Positions 50,201 through 61,700 of a stretch of 64,000 nt of DNA are shown piece after piece. How positions within the stretch are numbered: the first letter of the stretch is position 1; each line of letters begins with the position of its first letter. Both the position numbers and the translations under genes were made by a program. The notes beneath the pieces were generated by a model that saw only the letters and a program-made list of their open reading frames with translations, was not told where the DNA came from and did no database searches. This DNA comes from Temnothorax longispinosus (taxonomy: Eukaryota; Arthropoda; Insecta; Hymenoptera; Formicidae), in contig NC_092369.1 of NCBI RefSeq assembly GCF_030848805.1, positions 10,887,199 to 10,951,198 on the forward strand, given 5' to 3'.

Positions 50201-51204
50201 ACAGAAAACGCCGCGATTCTCCACGATGTCGTGAGCCCTCGAGGTTTCCATACCAACTGTCTTACCTACATAACACGAATCGACCTTTATGACCGTCTCT
50301 AATGATCGGCAATATGAACGGTCTCCGATGGATGACCGTTTTTGTCACGCTCAAGACAGGATTTTCACTTACATATGCGCAAACGAGACTGCTACAGCCT
50401 ACAGGGAATTGAAGAAACTGAAGTAGAAGACGCGAACACAGCGATGTACAAAGTTTTTCCGAGGACCCCTAAGCATTGACAAAAGTAAAGTTTTATTAAA
50501 AATGCTAGCGCTTAACGTATTACAGCTATATATGTTACAAGAATTGCTAATTTTTTAATTTATGTAAAATCTGCTATTTGCTTTTGCGGCGTCAACTTTT
50601 TTACGATAGAGCGCTCAATAAAATTACGGTCCATTTTTTTTGCGACAATCTTGACGAGATTATTGCGGAAATATTTAGAATTAGTAGGAATCTCAACGAA
50701 TTTAACTCGCAAGTCTGTATGAACATTTCATTTGCTAAAGAATTTACATCGTCGCACTGATGCAACGCGTGTGCTGCTGAACGGCGCTGTGGTATAGAGA
50801 GAGTAAGTTCTCCCTGAATGTATAGCCCCGATTCCGCCGGACATTTCTAGAATGCAGAATAGCAGAGACGTTGTGACATTACGCCGTGTGCACCGGTTAC
50901 AGAAGCGCGGAATTCTGTAATGACTTTACTCATCTGGCTTCCATTCTTGTATTTCCCACAGCGACCAAGTACTTGCATTATTACAGGTACATAAATACGG
51001 CCGGAATATGTGCGCTATTCACCGTCTGCAACTAATTGTGCAATATTTTTCGCTTATAAATTCATTTTTGCATCTTCTTGCTTCATGGCGGAAAGAGACA
51101 GAGGGTAAAAAGTACAAATTTTTTCGAAATTGCAAACGCGAAAATGTAGCTCGTTATACGTATCGTAATATATTTTATCGCGCAATTTAGAACTTTAATT
51201 AATT

Positions 51205-51240
51205 AAATCTTTCTCTGTTTATGTTTCCAGGTAAGACTGA
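51205..51240 (+). promoter_or_regulatory. Candidate recursive splice site (ratchet point)
   Basis: The plus strand reads AAATCTTTCTCTGTTTATG then TTTCCAG joined directly to GTAAGACTG. That gives a strong polypyrimidine tract and acceptor AG (ending 51230) immediately followed by a 5' splice site. Branch-like ACTTTAATTAAT lies about 30 nt upstream. In insects this zero-length-exon arrangement marks recursive splicing, in which very long introns are removed stepwise. It agrees with the absence of exons across the window and would put the host gene on the plus strand. A normal acceptor whose exon starts with GTAAG is the alternative, but no convincing coding frame follows. Confidence 0.5.
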
Positions 51241-52984
51241 TCTAGGACGGGGCAGCGTAAGAGTAAGTGCAATCGTTGAATCTCTCCGTTCGTTTCGTGA
51301 CGCAAGAATTCGCGGGTCTCGGCGGACAAGTTGAAAAGTTTTCTGAAAAATCGCGGAAGTCCGTATACGATCGCGCGTAATGACCCAGTCGCGCGACTTT
51401 CTAACAGCGCTTGATACAGCACTGCATCCATAATGACCCGTATTCATCTCATTCCCATTCCCGAACACCCCATAGCGCTTTGGATGCATGCGTGTCGGAC
51501 GTGTACCACCTTCACGCGCGATTGAAGCGCCTCGAGATCGGCTCTCTCAGGTACAGCTAAATTGTTTCCGAATGCTTATACGACTGCATGCCGCGGTCAC
51601 CTCCGGCACTCCGGCTGTCATTCACATCGCCTCACGCATCGCGCGAACAGATAAATATAGCAAATACGCGCGCGCATGTGTCGCATTTTGACGTTTCCTA
51701 TCGCGAAGCGGATAAGTCCGATGAAGTCTCTGCCGACGGTAATAACCCCGCGGCAATTGCGGTAATGAGCGGCGGTTGAGCGATTGGACCTACGGCACCG
51801 CGTGTCACTTCACACGGGAAAATCAAACACAAACCGGTTTTATTTATTAGCCAATTTGTTATCGTTTATGCGAAAATCCCACGTGCGCTCGAACGACGTC
51901 CGTTTGTTTTAACGCGGGGACATAATTATTTGAGTTACTCCCGGGGTCAACAGCATCGTTCTCGCAATCAGCCTCTCCATGTTGGAGTCGGTATAATTTT
52001 GTTCCTGCGGAGCATCGATAAAATCCTGACGGAATTTATCCTTGGAATGTCAGCCTTTTCATAGTTTATTTCTTCCACGTGAATCTTCGTTTCCCTCGCG
52101 CCGCGTTGCGGAGATAGCGATTATCTATAATTCCGTTGTTCGATGGAGTGCTTCATGGATATATACTATGAATACCTTGCGAGGATAATCGGACGCGCGC
52201 ACGCGCGTGTGCGATGAAAAATCGTGGGAGCGTATACAAGACAGCGGCGCGTGATCAGACGCGAAGTAATTGCGAGACAATATCGGCGCTCGCTTTTCCC
52301 TTTCCCCATGTGCGATTTCGTCTCGATATCGCGTCGTTTCGCTGAAATCGCGATTCAACCGATCATTGGGCCGACACCGTCTGTCGCGAACCGAAACGAT
52401 AAATCCCCCACACGACGTGCCGCAAAAGGGAAATAAAATCATCAGAGCCGCGCGCACGCGGTACACAATCGGAGATACACCGCCACCAACGTTCATTCAT
52501 GATTTCTTCTAAATATCAGCTACGGCGCAGCCCGAGGGTCCCGATACGACGGAAGTGGGCGGATTGCGCGCGTTTTTCTCGCGCTCGCCGACTCCCCCCC
52601 GGAGGGAAAAACTATACATAAGGACCCCTCGCTATGAACGTTACGAGGAATAGGGGAGAAGAGGAGAAAGAAGAGGATCGGACGCTAAGCGGAGCCACGT
52701 TAGGCCCGGACGCGGGTTTACTCTCGATCCCTTATCCGTCAATCGTCGAATTACGTAGAGCCGGAGTTTAGCGAGTCTTCTTCTAGCCAAGGGCCACGCG
52801 AACGTAAAGAGTCCGACGTGCTCGGACGATCCGGGAGATCCGCACGCGCGCGCGTCTGCACGAGATCGGAGCGAGCCTCGTTCCTCAGTCTCGTTCCTTA
52901 GCCTCGTTTCAAGATTCGATCGGGTCGAAAGATCGGTATCGTCGACCGCGCGTATTTTACGTAACGTACCCCTGTTATGGTTGA

Positions 52985-53031
52985 CTCTCTCTCTTTCTCT
53001 CTTTTTCTCCCTTTTTCTTTTTCTCTTCTTC
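52985..53031. repeat. CT-rich pyrimidine tract
   Basis: CTCTCTCTTTCTC followed by CTTTTT-type units, with only pyrimidines for more than 40 nt. It lies in a CpG-rich stretch. Confidence 0.9.
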
Positions 53032-55122
53032 ATCGTATACATTGTACGCACGGCATCGCCTGTCTGCACCGCGGCCTGGAAGTGGATCGTCATCGATCGG
53101 AGGATCATTACCTCGTGCGATTCGGTACTTAACGTTCGCAACCAGCGGATTAAGTCATAACTTGTATGCATGATAGGGAACGCTACGGTGATTGGATAAT
53201 AGTCGATCTCGGCCCGGAGAGAAAATGTTGCTCGCATGGGCGGCTTATTAAATTTTCTGCTATTCGCTCATTTTATATACCTTGCCTGAGCGCCGCGCAC
53301 AGATATAATGCTCCATTGTTCGATGCAGGGCGAAACCCCCTGTAGTATACCATTGCACGCTTGTTATTTGTGCTTATATTTTGAATCTTAAGTATTTATA
53401 GAATAATATTACAGAGCGCATCACACATGTTGCTCTCTCTGGTGGGAATAATAAGGCTGTGTGTTTATCGAAGATAATTATATTGCAACATTTAACATTG
53501 AAGACCATTATCATATGTGTGAATAGGAGGTTTAATCGAAATATACGTGTGAAATGAAACGGGTGAACAATCACGTAATTATATCTAATTAATAACAAAG
53601 CAGTGGCATGATAAACGCGGCCAACATAAATACGTGATAATCAATATCATTCTACTAATTAGATTAGCTCTTTGAGGCAGTCGCTGCGACTGCTAAAAAT
53701 TATCTCTCATCATGCGTCATAATTGTGCAATAACTGCATCTTTTTTTCATTTCTGTTTTTCATGTTTAATTAATAATTAAATTGTTAATTATAGCTGGGC
53801 TTGTTGTGCGAGGTTTCTTCCGTATCGCACGAAAGAGCAGATATATACGCGATTTCTTTAAAGCGAAAAATTAAATTTAATGCTATCCGCTTTTTTTCCC
53901 CAACAATAATAACTTTTCTTGCGAGTAGCCTTGCGGTATTATTTTCTCGAGAGGGTAGCGATGTTCTTCTTTCGATCGTGACTGATCTACCATGCTTCCT
54001 CTTTCACGTCCCCGCCGTCGACACGTGCTCTTCTTTAGACGAGCGCTCCGTTCCTCCTTCGGTCTTGGGTCATTGCATCTTTCACGTTGGAACGGTGCCG
54101 TAAAACGTTGGAAGAAACGCGGAAAAACGCAAGGCGAATGCGGCGCACGTGCGGATAAGCACGCTCGGAAAATATTTTCGATCGTCCCTGGAGTTTCGGT
54201 CTTGATACGAGCTGTCTGCCCATTTTCTAACTTACACCGCAGTTTAATAATCGGCGAAACGTGCCGGCCGGCGTACCTTCATCACGATCACGCCGCAGAT
54301 TATAACGCTATACGTTGCGATGCGCGTTTATCGGTCGTGGATGCATTACCGTTATTGATCGATTAATGTTCGTTAATATTCATTATATCGGCGCGCAACT
54401 TGGTGGTTAAATATATTGTCCGTCTCAGCCGTTGCGATGCGTAACGTTATTGTAAATATGGACACGCATTTCCGATTCGTGCCTGATTAGAGGGCAGAGA
54501 AACGCGCGGCTGCGTTTTGCAGGCGCATAACACCGATTCGGTGCATAGAGGTGGAATTTTTGCTATGAGCGACGCTGATAGGCGGTACTACGATTAAGAA
54601 ACTACTACGAAAGTGCCATTTACATTCCGGCCGCGCGAGTGGCCACAGGGTGTTTAAAACGGGGGGCGATAAAGGCTAACGTTTATTACCTGTTACTGAG
54701 AAATATAGTAACCGGAAATAAAACCATTTGTATGTTCAACGTTCCGTGTAGCATCGCGCGATATGATGATAGTTGTGTAGACTTGAACGTTAAAGAGGAT
54801 TCGCCGTTAATTCGGGCCTTGATAGCCGACGAAAAATGTAAAGACGCAAGGAAATGGCTCGTAAAAAATTTAAGTCGTTGGAAGCTTCTATCTTCCATCT
54901 CCAGCCGATCTATCCATTTTCCATCTCCAACGCTGTATAAACTAATGACAAAAACTTCAAACATTTCAAATTGTATTATATCCGCGAAGAGAATTGAGTG
55001 ATTTTTTTTTGTAATTTTTTTGTAATTTTCTTTTAATCAACTACGAATTTTAATTCTTATTTTCTTATTTTTAAGTCGAATGGGTATATAGTAAATTGAA
55101 TTCCTGTGTTATACTCATATTA

Positions 55123-55322
55123 CACTGTTGGACAGAAAGTGCACAAGAACGAGAATAATCGTTTCCCGTTTACCAAATTACTCTATCACGTTATAATTTT
55201 GAGAAATTTGCAGTTAAAGTTGCAAAAAGGGCGTACGTTTTGAGCGTCTGTGAAATTGGCACATCATACAAATTAAAAAAAAAAAATACAGTTCTAATAG
55301 CACTTTCTACAGTTCTACAGTG
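55123..55322. mobile_element. Degenerate Tc1-like short element (tentative)
   Basis: The left end CACTGTTGGACAGAAAGTGC follows a TA and has the CA-TG...GACA-AAGT look of Tc1-like termini. The right end, read on the other strand, is CACTGTAGAACTGTAGAAAG then TGC. It matches the left with one 3-nt insertion, and similarity continues to AGAAC. The right flank is CCTG rather than TA, so the target duplication is not intact. The interior is AT-rich with an A13 run and has no transposase. Confidence 0.4.
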
Positions 55323-56189
55323 CCTGATAAAGATTCGGCATTTAAAAAATTATGGGAAACGATTAACCTCATCCTTGTGTTCGAGAAGAAATAATTTTTC
55401 GTTAAATTGTTACGTTACATCCGATATTTACTAATGGAATCTATAAGTGACAATTTATAGCCAACTTTTAAAATAAACAACAGAATGTTTTATTCCATGA
55501 TCTTTTTCACAGTGAGAAGAGAAATAAGTAAATTAAAAAATTCTTTTGTTTATAAATTACGTTACTTGGTCGCAAATTTTTTATTCGCATTAGAGGTAAC
55601 GATTTGCAATAAATATCTCACGCACATTTTGTGCGAGCAGTCAATCCGTTCAGCACCATTGTGATCGTATACAGACGGGGGATATCTCGGCGCCGCGATA
55701 GGATGTTGCACATATCAAATTTAGTTTGACGACCGAACGGGGAATTTCAGTCGACAGGTTGTACAGCTAACGCAAACCACGTTTCTACTCCCCAAATGGC
55801 TTCGGTACTACGCGTATTAACGATTTAACGTCGCGCGTGGAATATTTACTTTCGACCGCAACGTGGGCAGGATCAAAATGTCGTAATGCGTTTGACCATA
55901 AAATTATTGTTCGTCCGCAATATTACGTTTAATTTCCTTTACCGCGGTCGCGTCGCAATAAATTGACTACGCACGCAGTTACCCCAATTTGCATGCGCTT
56001 CGATCATACCCTATTAACGGCTGCCGTATCATTTGCGCCACGTGTTAAAAACAACGTACATTAAGAGCATTCGTTAAGAGAACGATTAAAAGTAATTAAC
56101 AGAACCGGATAGAGATCAATTTATTCGATTTAAATACGGATAAACAGGCTGATGTTTTCTATTTTTAGATGTACAGAAACAACTAATAA

Positions 56190-56302
56190 AATATGAGATT
56201 TTTATCGTTTAATAAATAAAATCCCATATTGAGTTAAAAGAGTTAATGAGAAATATCTACACTGATATTTCTCACATCGATTTATCAATATAGATATTTC
56301 TC
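56190..56302. repeat. Cluster of short inverted modules
   Basis: AATATGAGATTTTT (about 56190) pairs imperfectly with a complement ending about 56230. TGAGAAATATC at 56247-56257 pairs perfectly with GATATTTCTCA at 56264-56274 around a 6-nt loop. A third GATATTTCTC lies at 56293-56302. The cluster may be the decayed core of a palindromic element. Confidence 0.5.
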
Positions 56303-57381
56303 GCCGTACGAAATTACTGTGCCGAAATATGCCGCGTTTAAATCGAATATCGTTGGTCTCTCTCATTTTCAATTAGCACGGGAACAATATTAAAAGGAAA
56401 CGTAATACTACTCTTGATTTTTAAATAATTAGATATTCCCTGCAGTGCCAACCACGAAATTATCGTTATTACCCACAAATTTTACAACGTACATAAAGTG
56501 AAATAATCGCGATACCGTCCAATCAAGTTAATAAAAAGCCACCGATGTGACAGCAATTTATACTTTTTATAAGTTAACGATAACTATATAGATATATAAG
56601 TGCTTTGTAATCCAAAGCTTTAAATGACGTTGCGAAATTCGCAATTTATCGCGAATCTAAATCTTGTGAGCGAGGTATACATTTTTCTTCAATTAGACAT
56701 TGATGATATCTGATTATTATAATAACGTATTATTATAATTTATTAACGTAAATATACGTATGAAATATGTTTATTCCTTCATATATACACTTTTATAATT
56801 TTTAGATTATTTTAAAGTATATTTTATAAACAGATCCTCGTATAGTTCCACATTTATCGAGCCCTATTTTACGTTCTCTTGTTTTTATTCAATACACGCG
56901 ATCGGTAATCTTGTCATTTTTTACTCGTGATATATTATTAATAATGCCGCATAAGAAAAAAAGTTAATTTGTTTCGAATTTTATCCATTAGAATTCAGAT
57001 TTATTATCTGAAATTGACTGTTGGCTACCGCATTGGTATTTACCCGCGAAGACCGCGCTTCCTCCGCCGTACGAAAAGAATCAATCCCGCGGCAGAATCG
57101 AGCGATCGGTTTCCTGCCTTCCTGCGTGGAGCCCCGCGTGTTCGACTTCGTGACTGAACCCATATACGATGATATCGTACGTGCCAGTTTGAAAATTATC
57201 GGCGCGGCGCTATCGCGGGTATCATTTTCCCTCGGTGATATGTATCGAGCAGCGGCACGTCGAGACGGTTAGAAATTATAGAAGTTCGGCGCGGTGCATC
57301 GCGCACCCCATCGATTACGCCGCGCTGCCATTGGCTTGGGCGCGCGAGGAAGCGCGCCTTCGTGCCAGAAGAAGACGAGGG

Positions 57382-57397
57382 CCCCCCCCCCCCCCCC
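57382..57397. repeat. Poly-C run of 16
   Basis: Sixteen consecutive C, preceded by GAGGG and followed by AAAGG. A single such run in a CpG-rich block is prone to length error in sequencing, so frames through it are unreliable. Confidence 0.9.
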
Positions 57398-57759
57398 AAA
57401 GGCCGAGAGGTATGAAATCAGTCTGATGGAACATTATCATCGGTAAAAAGTAAAAAGAAGAAAGGAAAAATAGGAGAGAAAAAAAGGAGGGACTCGCGCC
57501 GCGGAATGACGAGGTGCGAATTCGCCTTATGGCGGCGATCGTATCGGCGCATATCGACGGTCGGGAACTATCTAGCCGGCAGGCTTCGATTTCAAATTGG
57601 AATTCGAATTGCAAATGCACCCATTGGAAAAGTACTTTGAACCTATTGTCGGATGGGGTATGGTGGAAGGGGGATGCACGCGGCGTGGCACAGAGGCGTT
57701 CGACTGTACACCTCGATTGATCAAAGTGCTCGTTTGGAAACGACGCGCGCGCGGGCAAC

Positions 57760-57760
<1 letters not shown>

Positions 57761-57801
<41 letters not shown>
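57761..57801. repeat. (TC)n microsatellite
   Basis: A TC run of about twenty units with a single TTT interruption, in CpG-rich sequence. Confidence 0.95.
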
Positions 57802-57803
<2 letters not shown>

Positions 57804-58613
57804 CTTTATTTACTTAATATTGATCGGGGGAAAGTTTCGCCGATCGAGCGAACCGGATCGCGAGAGAACACGGCTTCGACCTCGTCGTCGCTGTGTATTA
57901 TCGATCGCTACCGATGACCTGTGTAAATCCCGCTAGAAACTGTTTGCAGCTTTCATTTTACGTAACGCTGTTACCGCTTCCTCGAGAGACTGTTACGTTA
58001 CATTTATCTTCGATACAGATGTCCTCTTAACCCCGTATACACGTTACGTATCCATTAGATTACGCAGCGATGTATCCGTTGAATCGACGCGTGCGAACGT
58101 TAACACGTTCAGATACTTTTTTCATCTATATTTTTGTACGTGCCTATATTCTCACCTAATTACCAATCACATGTATTTATACTATTTATACGTATATACG
58201 TATTACCTGTTTACGTGTGCCGATCGTGCGGAAACACATTTCTTTTCTCAACTATTACCACTATGCGGTATCGTTTTAAATTACAAAGTGTTATACTCAT
58301 TTAGGGCTGTGATGAAAAGTTTTAATTAGAGTTCCTGTCTGGTATAATTATGACTCGAAATTACAGCACGTAATATACGAGTGCGGAACACCTTACTTTC
58401 TTGTTGAAGGGGCCGTCCAAGATATTGCACTCTATCGCACTGTTGAGTACTAGGAGCTAGTAATTATCTCTTTTGAATGACGCACTCGCCGCGCCGCGCC
58501 GCGCGCGGCGCAGCGTTTTGCACGCGGGGATTCATCATTGGATTTTTATATCGTGCGGCGCGAGAGCGCGATGAGGGCTCGACTCTTGAATATTCCGTTC
58601 TCCTCTCTTTTCG

Positions 58614-58644
58614 CTCTCTCTCTCTCTCTCTCACTCTCTCCCTC
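58614..58644. repeat. (CT)n microsatellite
   Basis: CT run broken by one CACT step. It lies about 180 bp from a GA run of opposite strand sense (58825-58871). Confidence 0.9.
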
Positions 58645-58824
58645 TATACGTATTCCCATAATTTCGCACGTATGCGTAATCCCAAACGAGCCTCGACGGG
58701 AATCGTACGAGAACACACGGCTCCCGCGGGTGTAGACGCGCGCCGTGAGCCAAGTCCGTTAGTTTCACGTGTCGTTACGGTTTATAAGCATAGGATGCGT
58801 TCGTCGTTGCGCGCCTTCGCGGCA

Positions 58825-58871
58825 TGAGAGAGAGAGAGAGAGAGGAGAGAGAGAAAGAGAAAGAGAAAGAG
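58825..58871. repeat. (GA)n microsatellite
   Basis: GA run with GGA and GAAA interruptions. With the upstream CT run it forms a CT/GA pair that could fold across the roughly 180 bp between them. Confidence 0.92.
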
Positions 58872-60194
58872 CGGGTTCAATGCACCCGCGCCGGGTAGTA
58901 GGGAACCGAGTAGGGAACGAACCCGGGCGCCTCGACATCCATCCTCCGCGTCCAGGGGATATCTCTGCGGCGGACGGGCCGTGATGGAAGGCACGGGGAC
59001 GGGGCCGGCGGGATATCGACTTACGATTTGACACGGACTAGGTACCTGTCACCGTTAAGTCCGCGGAAAGAGAGATTTCGATCGTTCACCGCAAAGAGAC
59101 CGTTCTCCCGGGTTTCTCTCCCTCCGCTTCTCACCGTCTTTCTTTCTTTCCGCAGGAATTTGATCGCGGCGGGCTTTAAACGAAACATTCGTCTCGATTA
59201 TCTCCGCTCTCCGAGCCCGCCGTCGCTTGGAAAGGATACGCTGCACGGGGGAGAGACCGTGCGATTTTCTGCGGATCGGACCGCGCTGAGCGTGGCTGGA
59301 ATTTCATCGTTTTGGTCGCGTTCGTTTAACGCGAGGCGCGGATAATTCGGATAAAAGCGGCACCGCGAGAAACGCGCGGCAGCGGCGGCTAATGATTTCA
59401 ATTAACGCTTCGACGCGGCGCCGCGGTGTACGCGATATTTGATTTAGCAGCTTCTCGCAAGAGCGCGGCCACGACGTTAAAAGTTATCGAGATTATAATT
59501 ACATAACGTGGAATTAATCTCATAATGAAACTTTATACGAGCGCGCGTGAGCGCGAGCGCCGCGCCGCCTCGCTATCGCGTGCAGTTACTTATTGGACCG
59601 TCTATTCATCCGATGCGCGAATAGCGACGCCGCGAATTCCTGCGGCATTCGAAGCGGAAAATCGCTGGCGCGGTATAATGTGGTTACATTGATTTTTTTC
59701 GAGGCGAGCCTGAAACCGACGTAATTTAAGGTATCGCGCTTAAGGCTCGCCAACGACGACGCCGACCGATGCAGATTACGAGATATAGATATGCCGCTTC
59801 GCAACATTTTGGAGAATCGCCCGTTTCTATTATCGCTCAGTAAAAACCACTCCGCGCCGAGTCACCGACGATTTTTATTTCAAAGCGTCGCTCAATGCGC
59901 CGTTCTATATTGAAATCTTATCGTGACACCAGGCACGGACTGTTTTATAAGAAAATACATCGCGGCGAAAGCAATTTCAGTTGGACAAACATTGTGCCAC
60001 TGCACCCTGGGAAAGGTGACGCCGTGCCGTCACGAGTGAAAACGACAATGATGTAAAACGTTCACGCTAATAAGATATTCCCTTCCTTTCTCTCTCTAGG
60101 CGTGACGATTATAATCGCCGTTTGTTCTGCGATGTCTCCCTTTTTTTTCTAGCCGAGCGATCGCGATCAATTAACGAGGAGCCGCACCATCGGC

Positions 60195-60554
60195 GCAGTG
60201 GGCCAAAATTGATTTTAACCGGCTAAAAATAAATTGTATTTTTTGTTTTATATGATTAAATTATCGTCTAAAATCGTGGAAATATTTAGTAAAAAATATT
60301 TCAGATTAATTGAACTTTCACCAGCTAAAATGCCGAATATATTTATTTGTTACAGTTCATAAAAACTATTTGCCATATTACAGCATAGTGCAAGTTTGAT
60401 CTTAGTTTTTTTAAATTATTTTCAGCAAATTTTTAGAAATAATGTTTAAACCGAATATTTCTACCATTTTAAAAGCTAATTTAATCGTATATAACAAAAA
60501 ATACGATTAATTTTTTCGATTTTTGGCCGGCTAGAATCAATTCTGGCCCACTGC
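60195..60554. mobile_element. 360-bp MITE with long inverted arms
   Basis: Terminal inverted repeats 60195-60230 and 60519-60554 share GCAGTGGGCCA, AATTGATT and CCGGC, then AAAAAT, differing at only four of 36 positions, all transitions. Homology between the arms continues inward with small indels (both contain GTATTTTTTGTT and GATTAAATTA), giving arms of roughly 110 bp. The AT-rich interior contrasts sharply with the CpG-rich host sequence, confirming an insertion. No TA or 8-bp duplication is evident at the ends, so the superfamily is not assigned. It encodes nothing. Confidence 0.88.
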
Positions 60555-61166
60555 AGCGTATGCTCGGGGCGCGTCCTTTCTAATCGATCGCGCGGAGAGA
60601 AAAGCGCATCGATGAAATGGTAGCGGCGCGGTCCATCGCGAGATTCTCGCGTATAAGACGCGGCTCTCGCCGCCACGCCATCGCTTTACGATTCGATCGG
60701 GGCAATTTGTAAAATTTATAGTCTCGGAGGCCGCGTAATGGCACGACGAGTGGCACGAAGCGCCGCGTTAACGAACCCCGACGACGCGACGGCGCACCAT
60801 GCGTGTCATGCATATCTTGCGTTATATGCGTATGTATGCACGTCATCGCGTACGATCGATATATTATTGTCAATTGATTATAATTCGCAATCGCCGGTGT
60901 GTGTCGTGTAGGTGCAATGACGGCCCGCAATTGTCACCAGCGGTGATAATCTTCGCCATTGCGATCTCGCCGTCGCCGCGTCGTCGCTATGCTATCATTA
61001 CCACCTGCTCCCTGCTCCCGTTTGCAATCGCTTTCTTCTCCCCTGTCATCTCTGGTCCCGCCGCTGGCTGCTTGGATTCGAGGGGGGCCCAGCCGCGATA
61101 AATGAGATCGCATGATGACGATGCCTTACCCACTCGTCGCCGTACCATCGCATCCTCGCGTAGATA

Positions 61167-61480
61167 TACATATAGAGAGAGAGAGATAGAGGAGAAGAAA
61201 GACGGGGAGAATGAAAGAGAAACATCGCGCGTCGGGTAAGCCGGCAGGAACGAGATGGACTAGGGAAAATAGACGAAAAGGAAGGCAGATTGAAAGGGAA
61301 GTACCGAGACACGTAGAAAAGGGGTGGAGGAAAGGGGAGGAGGAGGAGAAGGAGGAGATACAACGAGGGAAGCAGAAACGATAGAAACGCCGAGGGAGAG
61401 ACGGAAGGAAGGGACGGGAGAGGCAACGACACAGGGCCGAGGCGGATAGCCGTGTATAATGCATAAGAGAAGCGGGGAAA
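61167..61480. repeat. Purine-rich (GA/GGA) tract
   Basis: About 300 nt strongly enriched in G and A on the plus strand, starting with ATAGAGAGAGAGAGATAGAG and continuing with GGAGGAGGAGAAGGAGG-type blocks near 61336. The minus-strand frames of 123-171 codons through it are Ser/Leu/Pro/Phe-rich and considered spurious. Confidence 0.85.
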
Positions 61481-61615
61481 GAGTAACGAACTGGCAAGGT
61501 CGAGCGTGGTAGGCCAATGTCTCGTCCTCGTACTACGAGGTGAACCAGCGCCGCTGCGCAACTACCTCGTAGTTACCTCTCGCTGCCCATGCCCCGCTGC
61601 GATGGTGTGCGTCGG

Positions 61616-61700
61616 TTGTTGCTGCCGCCGCGGCCGCGGCCGCGGCCGTGGCCGCCTCCGTTGCTTTTGCAGCTGCAACGGTGCAGCAGCGGCAGCGTGG
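61616..61700. repeat. GCC/GCG-rich triplet and hexamer repeat
   Basis: GCCGCCGCGGCCGCGGCCGC and related GTGGCC, GCAGCAGCGGCAG units. The minus strand reads a run of alanines and another frame reads Arg-Gly repeats; neither has other coding support. Confidence 0.85.

Larger units (their letters stand above)
47281..55122. other. Non-coding region, AT-rich to about 50 kb, then GC/CpG-rich
   Basis: No supported gene. 47.3-50.1 kb is AT-rich. 51.2-53.3 kb is CpG-rich, with a pyrimidine tract at 52985-53031. The 198-codon minus-strand frame at 52641-53237 crosses that tract and shows Lys/Arg/Glu low complexity, so it is rejected. A candidate recursive splice site lies at 51230/51231. Confidence 0.6.
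55323..60194. other. Non-coding region: AT-rich to about 57 kb, then strongly GC/CpG-rich
   Basis: No supported gene. It includes the AGAAATATC module group (56190-56302), a run of 16 C (57382-57397), and CT/GA tracts at 57761-57801, 58614-58644 and 58825-58871. GC-rich open frames overlap on both strands and have no recognisable domain. No transcript start can be assigned. Confidence 0.6.

Noticed and set aside
52641..53237. 198-codon minus-strand open frame
   Set aside because: It crosses a pyrimidine tract giving Lys/Arg/Glu repeats; GC-rich sequence has few stops by chance; no domain seen.
54639..55001. 120-codon plus-strand open frame
   Set aside because: No domain, and an opposing 92-codon frame covers the same bases. 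There is no supporting splice or promoter context.
61046..61561. 171-codon minus-strand Ser/Leu/Pro-rich frame resembling a membrane protein
   Set aside because: Its hydrophobic look comes from the complementary purine-rich tract, and two other minus-strand frames over the same bases look equally hydrophobic.
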